64,000 bases of DNA from Asterella californica (GCA_036924285.1 JAYKYS010000008.1:12137001-12201000), one strand, 5' to 3'; shown: positions 19,208 through 31,459, counted from the first letter of the stretch. Made by a program: numbers and translations. The notes: generated by a model not told the origin, from the sequence alone.

Positions 19208-22200
19208 CTGAGCAGCCCAAGGGATCACAGGAGACTAATGAGGAGGCTGCTCGAGGTTCTGAGAATGTATATAGAGTACCAAGTTGGAGATCTGGTTTGT
19301 TGAGTTTGAGTTGTGAAGATTGGAGTGAATTTACAAGAGTAGAAGATCTTACTGAAAGAAGTAGGAGGCATGTGGAGAGATGTATAGCTGATCTGCGCTG
19401 TATAGGAGCTCTGGAGGAAAATGAAATGATTTCTGGTGTGTATCAAGAGTTTATCGGTGTACAATCTTTTGTTCGTTGGCTAGATGAAGTGGGTAGGATG
19501 GAAGAACAGTTGGGAGGTAGGGTGGCGATCCCCATCCATTCTCCTGAAGTCTATGAGGAGATTGTCTCGTACTTGCGATATCGTCCTCATCCGAGACTGG
19601 AGAATGAATGGAAGGATGCAGTCTGCTGGTGCGGCTCTCGTCAGGAAGCAGAAGTACACGCCAAATATAAAGCTGTAGCAAGGAAGGTGAAGCCTGTGGC
19701 GACCCAATTGCCTGTTGATTCGCAACAGCAGATGGAGTCAGCCGCCACTGAGCCTGTACTCAGAAATCCTGGACGAATAGGGCATCAGTTTACTCAGGAA
19801 ACACTCGAACAACTCCAGATAGGAGGGGGTGGTTTCTTGACTGAAGTAGAGAAGAAGATTTTTGAACAGATGATTGTCAGTCATGGTAGAGCATTTTCTT
19901 TTTCAGCTGAAGAGATTGGTTGTGTGGATCCTAGTGTGATAGCTCCGATGGTTATCTTCACTGTACCTCATGTGCCTTGGGACTTGAAGCCGATTCCAGT
20001 CCCTCGTGCCTTGCTGCCAAAGCTCATTGAGCTATTGAAGGAGAAGATGCAGATGGGTATCCTCGAGCCTTCCATGGCTCCGTATTCCAGCCGGTGGTTC
20101 ACGGTGCCTAAGAAGTCAGGAGCTTTGCGCTTTATCCAAGACTTGCAGCCTGCCAACAACATCACGATTCGGAACATGGGAACAGGACCTGTGGTTGATG
20201 AGGTAGCTGAGGCGTTTGCTGGGAGGTCTGTCTATTCTATTGGAGATTTGTTTTTGGGTTATGATCAGTTTCAACTTGCCTTGGAGAGTAGAGACTTGAC
20301 TACCATGCGCACGCCCTTGGGATTGATGCGGATGTGCACTCTTCCTCAGAGAGCAACAAACTCTGTAGCACATATGCAGAACGCGATGCATAAGGTGTTG
20401 CGAGAATCTGTGCCTGAGATCACTATCCCATTTCTGGATGACATTCCCATGAAAGGCTGTCCGGTGGAAGACAAGGATGAGACTGTGACTTCCAATGGTT
20501 GCAGGAAGTTTATTGCTGATCATATTCATGACGTGGGTAGGATTCTAACACGTCTGGAGGAGGTACATCTCACTCTATCAAGTACTAAGTCTCGTTTTGG
20601 GATGTCAGAGGTTATGGTGGTTGGTCATTTGTGTGGCACATTTGGAAGAAGACCGAACCTAGAGAAGGTAGATGCTATAGCAAGGATAGCAGACTGTACG
20701 AATATCACTGAGGTTCGACGTTTCTTAGGAGCTTGTGTGTTCTTTCGCGTGAGTATTCCTCATTACGCACACATTGCCGAGCCTTTGTATGCGCTTCTGA
20801 GAAAAGGGAAGAGGTTTACTTGACGGCAAGAGCATCATGAGACAATGGAACGGCTGAAGGAGATTCTGAAGTCTCCACCCATACTGAGGAGACTTAACTA
20901 TCAGAGAGGAAGGCCTGTGATACTAACTGTAGACACGAGTCCAAAGGCGATTGGATGAGCAGTTGGTCAGGAAGATGCAGATGGTATGCGGTTTGTTTCT
21001 AGATTTGGAGCCCGAATTTTGACAGACAGACAATGTAACTATCCTCAAGTAAAGCGTGAGCTATGGGGAGCTGGTACTGCTATGAAGGTAGATCGGGAGT
21101 TCTTGATAGGTGCTCATGTGATTTTAGAAACAGATTGTTTACCCTTGCTTGGTATGATAGCAAACTGCAGTACTCCAGACATAGCAATGTTGAGATGGAT
21201 TGCTTACATCCGGAGTTTGAACCCTGAGCTGAAACACATTGCCGGGAAAGAGAATCCAGTTGCAGACATGTTGTCTAGGGCTCGCTACGCAGATGAGGAT
21301 GAGATGCTTGCAGAGGTGGAGAACGAAGAGAAGAGAGATGTTTGGTGTAGTCAGCAAACTTCGGATCTGGAGCCACTGCCATTCAAAGAGGAATTCTACA
21401 CGGGAAGGTTACGTGACATTGGACTTTATCTGAGTTCTTTGAACAGACAGGAGGGTTTGAGTGATGTAGAGTTCAGAGAGATAAGGAGGAAGGCATACGA
21501 TTACTTGTTGCGAGATGGATATCTTTGGAAACGTCCAAAGAGAAGAGATGGAGCGCTTTTGCGAGTTATAGACGATCAGCAGACCAAGCAACGGCTGATG
21601 AAGGAGTTTCATGACACCTTGTGGGTCGGACATCGGGGAGCTTGGGCTACCTATACAAAACTGAAGGAGAGATATTGGTGGAGAGGGCTTTACCAAGATG
21701 TGGTGAACTTTGTAAGCTCGTGCCTGCACTGTCAATTTTATTCAAAGGTACGTTACAGGGATGGTCTGGTACCAACTTATCCGCCCAGTATCCATTTTCA
21801 ATGGGTTATTGATTTGGTAGCAATGCCTCCTGGGTTATGGGGTATGAGGTACTTGGTGTTGGCTCGAGAAGACCTCTCCAATTTTGTGGAAGGACGAGCT
21901 CTGAGGACGAAGACCACAGAAGGGATATGTAGATTTGTTCTTGAAGATATTATCTGTAGGTACAGATCTATAGGAAGATTGCGTGCAGACAGAGGAGAGT
22001 TGCGTGGTACGGAAGCAAAGGAGTTCTTCGTCCAACACGGAGTGAAACTAAAACTCACTACTGCTATGAATCCGGAAGGGATTGGTAAGAGTGAGAGAGG
22101 ACATCCGTCGATTGTTCAAGCTCTGGTAAAAGCATGTGATGGTAGGCATAGACAATGGCCTAGGTTGCTTCCTTTTGCTCTGTGGGCTGACAGATCGACT

Positions 22201-22794
22201 CATTGCACTACTACTGGGTACATGCCCACTGAACTGATGCTGGGTCAGAAGCCGATTATGCCAGCAGAAGAGGACTTTCCTACATGGGCTACTTTACCAT
22301 GGGAGGAAGAAATGGATCGTGTACAACTTCTGGCACTTCGAATCAGACAGTTAGAACATAGGGAGGAGGATCTTATGGAGGCACAACAGAAGCTGAAAGA
22401 GGCCCGTCTCAAGAACAAAGACAGGTTTGACAAGACCCATAAGCTCCGGCCGAAGCCCATACATGCTGGAGATTGGGTTTTGGTGTATGATAGCACATTA
22501 GAGAATCAGCACTCCACAGTTCGGAAATTTTCTAGGAGGTGGTTTGGTCCGTATGTTGTCTTAGAAGTATATCAAAATGCTACTTATTCTTTAAAGGAGC
22601 TTGATGGTACACATCTAAGACTTCCTGTTGCTGGCAAACGTATCAAGTTGTTCAGAAAAAGGGGAGAATCCGTTGACCTAGGTGAATTTCTGGAGTCAGA
22701 TCAGATGATGGATGCCGAAGCAGATCTGCTATCCGAAGAAGACGAAAGGGACGTTGAAGAAGACGACGGCGATTTAGAGAACCTTGGAGACTAG
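19142..22794 (+). pseudogene. E2 Pol: reverse transcriptase, RNase H, integrase (two TGA stops)
   Basis: The -1 frame relative to Gag-protease. The RT has VPKKSGALRFIQD, SIGDLFLGYDQFQL, the LPQRATNSVAH box and the catalytic FLDD. A TGA at 20821-20823 and another at 20956-20958 stand where E1 has Trp (TGG), consistent with G-to-A transitions. The RNase H continues with VKRELWG and LETDCLPLL. The integrase has FHDTLWVGHRG ... CLHC, WVIDLV, RADRGEL and GKSERGH. The C-terminus has a GPY module (RWFGPYVVLEVY) and an acidic tail. There is no chromodomain. The stop is 49 bp before the 3' LTR. Confidence 0.88.
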
Positions 22795-22831
22795 TGGAAG
22801 AGTTGGCACATATCGGAGGATGTGCAGGTTT

Positions 22832-22843
22832 GGAGGGGGTGAA
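22832..22843 (+). other. E2 polypurine tract
   Basis: GGAGGGGGTGAA directly precedes the TGTCG of the 3' LTR. E1 has the similar AGAAGGGGTGGA at the same position. Confidence 0.75.
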
Positions 22844-24854
22844 TGTCGTAGTGCATGACGTTAAAGGTACGGAAACGGAACTTCAGAAGACACTCAACAT
22901 GCATTTGTTCGGGAAGCTGCGCCCTAGCTTATCAAGCTGGGCAGGAGCTAAGCTGGGGCCATGCTTGACAAGCTGCCCCCTAGCTTAAACTGAAATATCA
23001 CCTTGAAAGAGGTCGAAGAGCATCAGAATGCAGAGCTCGGCGAGGAGAGCGACTTCGTGCTTCCAGTTTCGACAGAAAGTGTTTTAAGTAGTAGTTAGTA
23101 CGGGTTTTAGACTGGGAAATGTATGAAAGAGGGAAATCTGTCGATTTTAGCTCGTGACTCAAACTCAGAATCTGATAGCATGAGCGTGTAGGTGTTCACA
23201 AGTACTATAGTTTTGACTCTTTATTCATAGAAAACGGAGTTGTATAGTGAAGTTAGCGTAGGAAAGGCTAGTAAAGACTTTACAGAGAAACTTCTTAGTA
23301 AAAGCATGTGTACAGAGAATTTAACTGTTTTGAACGGAACCAAAGGCCATCCCAGTGATAGGGCGCATGCTTAGGAGAGAAGTGGTCTCAAGATCAATCC
23401 CTCCTGGCCTATGGTTCCTATTCCGGCATGTTGGCCTCCCGGATGGGAGTCTATGTTGGATGTGCAGCCATGTCCTGCATATCTAGGGGCGGGAGACCGA
23501 TATCTCCCTTAATCGTGGGCTTCCTGGCCTAAGCCTCCGCATGCCATCCTGAATATACTATGGGAGATACCTGGTGCGCATATGGGGGGCTGTAAGTCTT
23601 GTGGGGCAGCCTCATAAGTGTTAGGGCTTCGGCCTACATTGGATGGCTTGTAGTATATTCAGGGTGGCATCAAGATGGCATCAAGGGCACGGGAAACTTT
23701 TGTCAATCTGTTATTTATCCATCGAGTCGGTTTAGCAATGGCGAAGGAAGCAGTATGACGTTTTACAGTGAAGGAGTTTGCTTTATAGAGGTAGCTGTGT
23801 ACTTTTATTTAAAAAAGAGTCAGTTTTGAAAGAAGAGTTTTGTATGTAAGGACAGTAAGGGGGCAGCTTAAGCTGGAGGCCTGCTTGTGATAAGCGACTG
23901 TGCTTATAAGGACAGCAGGGGGCAGCTTAAGCTGGGCCCTTAGCTTTTAGGTTAAGTACCTGCGACGGCTGAAGATCCGGGAAGACTTTTTGAGGAGATT
24001 TTTCTACAGAGAGCTGGGAGCTGAAGCGGAAGGAGAAGCTTGGAGGCTGAGGGAGATCAATTTTTTCTGAGAGAACTGAATTGAGGATTTGGGTGATCGT
24101 GACAGAGAGACGGACAAGTATTTGGGGGACTGAGAGCAGTTTGGAGGCAGAATTTCTTCTGATCGGACAGGAAGCAGTTTTATTTGAAGGAGATCGTTTT
24201 GATAGTCTGCAAGGGACTCTTGATTGACGCGGGATTAAATTCTTGATAGTTTCAGTTGAGAGGTTGACGCAGAGAGGAGATTAAGAGTTTGGTGTCCGAA
24301 TTTCACCTATTAGGCTTGAGTTGAGGTGAATTTGGTGGAAAGAGAGCATTATTTGAGCGGAGGAGGAGGACTGAGATTGAGAAGGTCAGGTTTTTCTGAG
24401 AAATTTCAGTGTTGAAGCTGTCGTTGGAGGGGATACAAGGCGTTGGAGTTTCAGATCTTCATCGGTTGTAGGTTCTGGAGAGAAATCTGCTGGAGGAAAG
24501 ACTAGTTGAGTGGGAATTGACTGTTTGGCATCTGCAGTGATCAACGTAAGGAGTTGAGTAGAGATAGGTTGTAAATTGATATATGTGGAGGACTATTGAG
24601 TGTGCTTGGAAGAGAAATAAAGCATCGTGAGTTCAGTATTCTCCTATCTGTTGTGCCTGAAGGTGGATCTGTCTCCTGAGACTTGAGACTTGATCTGTTG
24701 ATTAGTAAGTGATCTATAGTCATAGTCACTGTGAGCGACTTCAGCTGTTGCGATCTCTTGCTTGGCTCTTGTCTTGGTATACAATCTCTGCTTCTATCTC
24801 GCGATCTATCACAGCCAAAAGGCTCGCCCTTCCTGAGAAGGACTCTCCTCGACA
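22844..24854 (+). repeat. E2 3' LTR
   Basis: It is 2011 bp and pairs with 14509-16522. I noted more than twenty single-base differences by eye, nearly all transitions, plus short indels in G runs. It ends CTCCTCGACA and is followed by the second GCGC target copy. Confidence 0.92.
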
Positions 24855-24858
24855 GCGC

Positions 24859-25099
24859 TACCAGAAAGTTTTCCAAGAGATGGTTCGGACCTTATGTGGT
24901 GTTAGAAGTTTATGATAATGCCACATACTCTTTGAGAGAGTTAGATGGTGCAGTGCTCAAGATACCAGTCGCAGGGAAGAGAATCAAGCTCTTTAGAAGG
25001 AGAGGGGAGGACCAGAACATTGCAGAGCTTACTGAGGATGAAGCTGAAGACTCAATGGAGGTTGAAGATGAATTTGAAGCTGAAGCTGAAGAGTCTTGA
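24859..25099 (+). pseudogene. E1 Pol, C-terminal end of integrase
   Basis: It continues the E1 integrase broken at 14508: RKFSKRWFGPYVVLEVYDN (GPY module), the KRIKLFRRRGE motif and an acidic tail rich in Glu, ending TGA 25097-25099. It aligns residue for residue with the end of E2 Pol. Confidence 0.9.
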
Positions 25100-25135
25100 T
25101 CTGGATCTGGCACATACCGGAGGATGTGCAGGTTC

Positions 25136-25147
25136 AGAAGGGGTGGA
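25136..25147 (+). other. E1 polypurine tract
   Basis: AGAAGGGGTGGA abuts the TGTCG that opens the 3' LTR. Confidence 0.75.
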
Positions 25148-26482
25148 TGTCGCGCTACTTGGCGGCTACATGCTTGACTTCTACTCCGACGCTTAGGTTT
25201 AGTAGTTCTAGAAGTTAGCTCATATTACTTCTAGTCCTTTATGTATATGTTTGACACCTTTGCATACGGTGTTAATACTATTTTGAGTCCTAGTAGGCTG
25301 ATAGTATGCTAGTTATCTTGTTCAAGCATTTGTGCGCTTGTGCAAGTGACTTCTTACTTGTCTATGACGTTCAATGTACATAACTTAGGGTTTCCATGCT
25401 GATAGGGGTTTGAGCTCATGGGTTGTACTTACTTGTCGCCCATACACGCTTTCTAGCTGATTTAAGTTATTTTTCGGGGCTGCGTGTCGTTTTAGGTAAT
25501 TTAAGTTTTACGTTGGCACTCTAGGGAGCTTGACGTGGTAGCCTATGAGTAAAACTAAGTTGCCACGTGGTTTATGGTACTAAAGGACAACCAAGTGGAG
25601 CTATGAACTCCCATTGGTCTGTTTTTGTCTTTTATTAAACTCTTAATTTAGAAACAGAGCTCTAGAGTGGAATTCGAGCATTTGGTGAGGAATCTTCGAA
25701 ATCTGAGAGCACAGGGAGAGAGGGCTCGTCATGCCAAGCACTTCTAGTGAAATTTTCGATCAATTTGAGGCAATAAAGACGAAGTTATGACCAATTGAAG
25801 TTCGAATTGTGCTGGAATTGAATCACTTTTGTTGGATTTAGGGTTTTCAGTGTCACTTGCAGCAGATTTGAGGAAATTGCTTCAAAACTTCGAGGTTGTG
25901 TTCTCTGCCAGCAGGGCTACGATTTCCCAAAAAGTTTCGCATCGATTGAGTGACTGAGTAATTCAGGGCGGCCGCTGAAGCAGAGGGGGTCTGAAAAGCT
26001 CTTAATCTAGAGCAACAAATTCAAGGAAGGAGATCTGGATTTCTACAAACAATCAGGAGTCCCAACTTCACAGGAGTGTTCAGCAAGTTGTGCACTGCAA
26101 ATCCTGTAAGAAACTTCGAAATTGATCGAGCCAAACTCTTGTTATAGGTTGAAATAGCCATCTAGGTACCAGAAATTGCCGTAGTTTTCTTGCTCAAGCC
26201 TTTTCTGTTCATATCTCCGTGTCAGAATTTGATCTCAGGCTGAAATTTCGTCTGTGAGTTTAGTAGTACCTCATTTGCATGTAGGAGAAGTTTAGAGGTC
26301 TAAACCTTCATAGTTTTCCTCTCCGTGAGTGTCAAAGTTCACCGCCGGATCCTATTACTGCCAGCTAGACCTGAATTTCGCCTTCTGGGTATATTACTAG
26401 ATCTTACACATCTGTGTGAGTGTTTATAGCCCCTGTTGTAACCTGAAAGCGCTTTCCTAGGTAGACGGATTACACTCCGACA
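25148..26482 (+). repeat. E1 3' LTR
   Basis: 1335 bp, TGTCGCGCTAC ... CTCCGACA. Compared with the complete 1372-bp copy at 53165-54536 it lacks about 37 bp near 26448 (CTGAAAGC joins GCTTTCC). The right flank is ACGC. Confidence 0.92.
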
Positions 26483-27110
26483 ACGCGCTTCTCCACCAAC
26501 TCCATAGCTGGCTGAATCTCCGAATGAAAGAAGACGTTGAACTCCTCCAACCTTCTTCTCGCAGAAGATAGGTTCATCTCCACAATCCGATCGGAGGTGT
26601 CTTCCTTGTCATCCAGAGGCAAGGATGTCTCTTCCATCACTGTGGTCTTCTGCTTCTGCGCACAAGAAGACACTACTCTTCTCATCTTCCGAGGTGGAAG
26701 ATCCCTTCCCACGGCAGAAGCGGTTCTCTTCACTGCGCTTCCTCGCGTTGCAGTAGGAATGTCCATCCAACCTTCATCTTCTGGAGTCTTCAGAAGACTC
26801 CTTGTAGTTGCAGAAGCAGTCTTCTGCGGAGCTCGGGCACTTAGTGGCTCCTCCTGAGAGTCAGACTCCGATCCAGAGTGAATGATCGGGAAGGAGGTGG
26901 TCTTCCTAGGCACGCTCCTAGATCCCATCTTCCTCGGTGGTGTTGCTTTCTTCCGAACAACTAGAGTCGTCTTCTCTCACCAGAAGCGTCTTCTGATGAG
27001 TGTCTGACCTCATCTACGGCACTAGAGTGGGAAGGGGAGTCATGGCCGCGGCTCGGTCGTCTTCTCCCGAGATCTCCTCCTTCACATCATTGGAATTTGG
27101 AAGAGCAATG
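26483..27110 (-). pseudogene. Fragment of the E4-type coiled-coil ORF
   Basis: Reading on the minus strand, the segment from about 26928 down to 26483 (MGSRSVPRKTTSF ... LEEFNVFFHSEIQPAMELV) matches the middle of the longer ORF at 61174-63285 (MGPRSVPRTSTSY and the segment near 62000). Upstream sequence to 27110 also aligns loosely with 62470-62600. E1 cut it on one side and an E4-family LTR on the other. It encodes a Ser/Thr-rich linker followed by helical sequence. The function is unknown. Confidence 0.6.
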
Positions 27111-27524
27111 TGCGACAGCCGTTGCTAGTTCGACTTCTACGAAGCAGGGGCAGTCTTCTGGAGGTGTGAGAAGCCGAGTTGAACCCCTAGAAGCTGAGAA
27201 TTGCTTCAGGAAGACTGTGTTGAGAAGACTGGAAGAAGTGACCTGGAAGCAGGATGCGTCTTCCTGAGCTTCCCTGTAGATAAATGTGTGATATTTTAGG
27301 TGGTAGTTGTTTGTTTAGGTCCAGAGCACCTTCTGAAGGGTCTGGAAGTTGTGTGGTTTTGTGAGAAGATGAGATTTCTAGGCAAAACCCGTGTGTTTGT
27401 GTGTTTGAACAGATCTTAGAACTTAGAGCAGCGATACTTGTGCAAATCCTCTGTGAGAACGATATCTTGTATACTAAATGGGTAAAAGGAGAAATCCTGC
27501 GTCACTACATATAGTGAGCACTCA
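27111..27524 (+). repeat. E4-family 5' LTR
   Basis: It aligns with 38429-38827 over 399 bp, up to CACTACA at 27509. I extend it to CTCA at 27524 because a primer site follows 4 nt later, the same spacing as in E3. It contains the conserved GTGAGAACGATATCTTG stretch near the end. The left flank is the coiled-coil ORF fragment, so this element inserted into a relative. Confidence 0.75.
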
Positions 27525-27528
27525 TTTT

Positions 27529-27546
27529 TGGCGCCGCTGCCGGAGA
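27529..27546 (+). other. Primer-binding site, tRNA-Asp-like
   Basis: TGGCGCCGCTGCCGGAGA differs at two positions from the widespread plant tRNA-Asp site TGGCGCCGTTGCCGGGGA. Confidence 0.75.
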
Positions 27547-28102
27547 TTCATCTTAGTAACGTCTGTTCTAAGCTTCCTAGATCTGTGTGCCAATAGTTAG
27601 TTTCATTCCGAACTAATTTTGATTGTAGTTGAATGTGTTGTGGGACTCTATCTTGCTACAAGACAGGAACTGCAACCAGAAGCTGATGAGATACATCAGG
27701 GGAACTGGAAGAAGCCGCTTCCCTGCTTCCAAGAGCTTCTTGGAAGACTCGATCTTGGAAGACTGCAGTTAGTACAACAGGAAGCAGGAAAAGAAGACGT
27801 TCCAAATATGTGACCGGTTGTTTAGACATCCAGTCTGCCAGATCTAGTATTAGAAGAAGAGGGACATCTCTTCTCCGCACTCTGGTGGATGCCTCCAACC
27901 AGAGGAAGAAGCAGAAGACGCACGGGTAAGGACCTTGAGTGGGTACATTCACCGCAGCGAACCGCTTCTAGAGAGCAGCGTATATCCCTGAGACACCAAA
28001 GGAAAGAAGAAGAGCTCAAGAAGATCCGATCAGTAGATTTGGAAGAGCCTTCCATCTCGAGCATAATCTTTGGAGAAGACAGAAGCCAACCGGGTGATCA
28101 CG
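27547..28102 (+). other. E4-family leader, truncated
   Basis: This is untranslated-looking sequence rich in GAAGAC/GTCTTC. Short open frames (27619-27813 and 27889-28107) have no recognisable domain. It is cut at 28102 by minus-strand E5 sequence. Confidence 0.5.
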
Positions 28103-29121
28103 TGTAACAACCCAGAGAAACACAATGTATCGGAAATAGTAAATAAAGGATCGTTCTCACGAAGATACAGTTAACAATTACACAAAATATGTACTATAAT
28201 GTCACAATGATAATTCAGATGGTTTTCTGTTATTCTCACGGAATAGAATAATATCCGGATGAGAGTTTAAATCTAATAAGAAATCAAACCCAAGCAAAAA
28301 CCTGATAAATCAAATACAAACAACAATGAAATAGTTCTTTGATCAGGGACCCTTCCAACAATACAAACAAAAGACTTGAGAAGATAACTGTGTGAATGAA
28401 TGAAGAATGTAAAATATTGTTGAAATGTTACTAGTCTTCTTCAAAGACAGAAGAATACAAAATTCACATCAAGGTTCCAAGACTAAGCCCCTACTCTTTC
28501 TAAGGAGTGTTCTTCCAACTAAATCCTCACTCTTAAGAATCCCACTTATTTGAAGAAGCTAAACTTAAGACGAAGCCACCATATTCCAAACTCTCCTTAC
28601 AATTTAACTTATCTCTTCCACTTCACAGTAACTGATTTGTTCTCATATCTTCGTTAAAACACCTTCGCGAAGATTACAGGTTCAACTTCGGCCGAAGGCT
28701 CTTCAAAGTTCCTAGGGCGAAGAAGAAGTCTCTTCGTTCAAGTCTAATGGCGAAGATCTTCGTCAATCAGAATTACACTTGCGACAGCAAACTCCGAATA
28801 TTCAGAGGAAAATATCTTCGTCCAAAACATTCACAACATCGCTCCGCACTTTTGGGAAATAGAAATTAATTAATAAAGAACTAAAAACATGGAAAAGACA
28901 CGAGGGATGAGAATCGTGCTGCTTATATACTACTTCGTCCTAACCTAACTGTTTTCTAACTATGCTAACTGCTTATCTTCCTAAGAAGGCGGAAGACCTT
29001 CACTACCCTACGATCATCTTCATCTTTGCTGAGTCTACACTCCTAAGCCTAACTGTGCTCTAAACTCCTCTAACTGAACCTTCGCGTTTGCTCGTATCTC
29101 TCCTATCTCCCTATCTACCTT
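28103..29121 (-). repeat. Probable E5 3' LTR region (minus strand)
   Basis: On the minus strand this region has a strong TATA box (TATATAAG, plus-strand 28922-28929). Downstream, the GTGAGAACGAT stretch near 28160 resembles the end of E4 LTRs, and the terminus is GTTACA at 28103. It follows the end of the coiled-coil ORF. The left boundary is well placed, but the LTR start (near 29100) is uncertain because no second copy is in the window. It is rich in CGAAG/CTTCG. Confidence 0.55.
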
Positions 29122-30152
29122 CTACTTAAGTCGGGAAAGACGCGCTTTCACACCAACCGGGTTCATCTCCGTCTGCACTGTCTCCGTCTTCAGCACTCGA
29201 AGAAGACCAAGCTCGTCAGCATCAAGCCCCGAAGTCACATATGCAGATAGAACCGGCATCAACTTCTTTCGAAGGTCTTCTTCGTCAGCTACCTTCGTCT
29301 TCAAACCTTCATTCTCCTTAGTGAGCTCCGCCACTGTAACTTGGAACCCTTCTCGACTTCGTTGCAAGTCGGCCTTCTCATTCGATAACTCCTTAAGACG
29401 ATCGACGAAGCTCTTCGTCGATACCTTCAGCTCTTCATCTTTCGTCTTCAAGGCAGTCTTGACTTCCTCTCATTGGCGTCGAAGATCTTCAAGTTCCTTC
29501 TCTGACTCCAACCGAAGCTTCGTCGCATTCCTCGCCTCTTCACGAAGATTGTTCTTCTCTTGCTGCCAAGTACCTCTGCTGAAGTGTAATTCGGCTAACA
29601 TCTCCGAGAATGACACCTTCTTCCCAACTTCCTTCTCATACTCCTCCTTGTTGTCTTCAAGGAAGTCGTAGAACTGGGACGACTATCTCTTCGCCATAGA
29701 TCATTGTCTTCCTGAACATGTCGACATCACCCAAGGCAGATCCCTCTGAAGTCCTTTCACCACAAACAGCAGCACCTTCTATCTTCGCTCCCGAGCTGCT
29801 CAGGTCCACCGTCTCTCTCTTTGTGCTCTTCATCTTCTTCCTGGCTTTCGGCTTTTCCGCAGGCGAAGTCGGAAGAGTCTTCTTCCTCTTGCTACGCCTC
29901 CTCTCTTCTTCATCAACAGCAGTCTGTACATCCTCTGTCGGCTGCGTCTCTTGGGGGTCTTCGGTTGGTACTTTTGGCGAAGCCTCCACTTGCTGAGCGT
30001 CTTCGGCTGGTACCGCTTCAACTTAAGGAACAGGTGAGAAATCTTCGCCTCCTGTACTTCATCTTCGCCGAAGCCTAGCTGCTTGACTTCGTTCTCCGAC
30101 AACCATCCCATGCCGAAGTAGAAAATGCTGACGAAGCCTCCAATGTAGACGT

Positions 30153-31459
30153 TGTCGGGTTGAGAGTCTTCTTGGGAAGGGCGAACCTTCTAGCTGTGAT
30201 ATGAGCTTGAAGGTTGTGTTCAATCTACTCAGGGAAGCGTTGTGGCTGGTTTACTCACAGGATAGTCTTCAGGTCTCAAGGTGGTACTGAAAAACACTCA
30301 TATAAATCTCTAGGCTCTTCTGATATGTTCAGGAAGCAAAGTTCAGGCTTAACTAGCAATGATAAGATCAGGTGGCGAACTTTGACACTCAAGATTGAGA
30401 AATATGTGAAGGTTCAGACTTTAGAACTCCTCCTACATGTAAATGAGGTTCTAGTAGATACACATACGAAATTTCAGCTTCAGATCAATTCAAAGCACTA
30501 AGATATGAGCAGAAACTTTCTGAGTAGAGAAATTACGGTAGTTTCTGGTACCCAGACAGCTATTTCGACCTATAACAAGGAATTGGCTCGATCACTTTGG
30601 GAAATTCTTACAGGATCTGCAGTACACAGCTTGATGAACACTCTTGTGAAATTGGGCCTCCTGATTCCACACAAAACTCCAGATCTCGCTCTCTGAAGTT
30701 GCTGCTCCAGATTAAGAGCTTTTCGGACCCCCTCTACTTCAGCGGTCGCCCTGAATTACTCACTGACTCAATCGACATAAAAATTTGGAGACAGTCGTAT
30801 TCCTGCTGACAGTGAACACAGCCACGAAGTTTTGAAGCGCTTTCCTCGATTCTGCTGCAAATGACACTCAAAACCCCAAATTGAACAGAAGTGCTGCAAT
30901 TCTGACACAAATCGAACTTCAATCAGCCATAACTCCTTGTTTATTGCTCCAAATCGATCAAACTTTTCGCTTACAGTGCTTGGCTCGACGAGCTCTATCT
31001 CCCTGTGCTCTCAGATTTCGAAGTGCCCTTACCAATTGCTCGAAATCCCCTTTAGACCTATATTTCTAAATTTAGAGTTACACAAAAGACAAAAATGAAC
31101 CAATGAGAATTCATAGCTCCATTTGGTTGTCATTTTGTGCCTTAAACCATGTGGTAACTTATCTACACTCATAAGCTACCACGTCAAGCCCCCTAGAGTG
31201 CCAGCGTAAAACTTAAACTACCTAAACGACACGCAGCCCCGAAAAATAACTTAAATCAGCTAGAAAGCGTGCATGGGCGACACGCAAATACAACCCATGA
31301 GCTTAAGCCCTATCAACATGGTAATCAACCTACTAAGACTCAAAATATATAACATTCTTCCAAAAACGGACTTCTCTGAGGTCTTAACTTCACTCAGAGA
31401 GACTAATGCCTGACAGAGAAGTGAATCATTTACTATGTGAAATGATTCACATCGCGACA
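30153..31459 (-). repeat. Solo LTR of the E1 family with ACGT target duplication
   Basis: 1307 bp, from TGTCGCG (minus strand, 31459) to CGACA (30153). ACGT flanks both sides (30149-30152 and 31460-31463). It resembles the other E1 LTRs over most of its length, but its first 110 bp are different. That divergent start holds a perfect inverted repeat of 11 bp at 31421-31450. No internal element sequence is present, so it arose by LTR-LTR recombination. Confidence 0.88.
31421..31450. repeat. Perfect 11-bp inverted repeat at the start of the solo LTR
   Basis: GTGAATCATTT and AAATGATTCAC are separated by 8 bp. It lies 9 bp inside the LTR terminus, in sequence absent from the other E1 LTRs. Confidence 0.75.

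Larger units (their letters stand above)
14509..24854 (+). mobile_element. E2: Ty3/gypsy-type element nested in E1 integrase
   Basis: LTRs of 2014 bp (14509-16522) and 2011 bp (22844-24854) begin TGTCGTAGTG and end CTCCTCGACA. The 4-bp target GCGC flanks both sides (14505-14508 and 24855-24858). The interior encodes proteins colinear with E1 but clearly diverged, so E1 and E2 are sister families even though their LTRs are unrelated beyond the terminal TGTCG/CGACA. The coding region carries several stops and one frameshift. Confidence 0.93.
1..26482 (+). mobile_element. E1: Ty3/gypsy-type LTR retrotransposon, host of two nested insertions
   Basis: This is a composite of one older element interrupted by E3 (4962-12665) and E2 (14509-24854). 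Its parts run in order: 5' LTR (cut by the window start), primer site, gag-protease, RT, RNase H, integrase, polypurine tract and 3' LTR (25148-26482). Without the insertions the element would be about 8.7 kb. LTR ends are TGTCG and CGACA. The pol frame rejoins at both insertion points, which proves the nesting. Further copies of the same family occur at 30153-31459 (solo LTR), 33745-36981 and 53165-56657. The 3' LTR is followed directly by a fragment of the E4-type coiled-coil ORF, so E1 itself inserted into another element. The left target-site copy lies outside the window. Confidence 0.9.
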
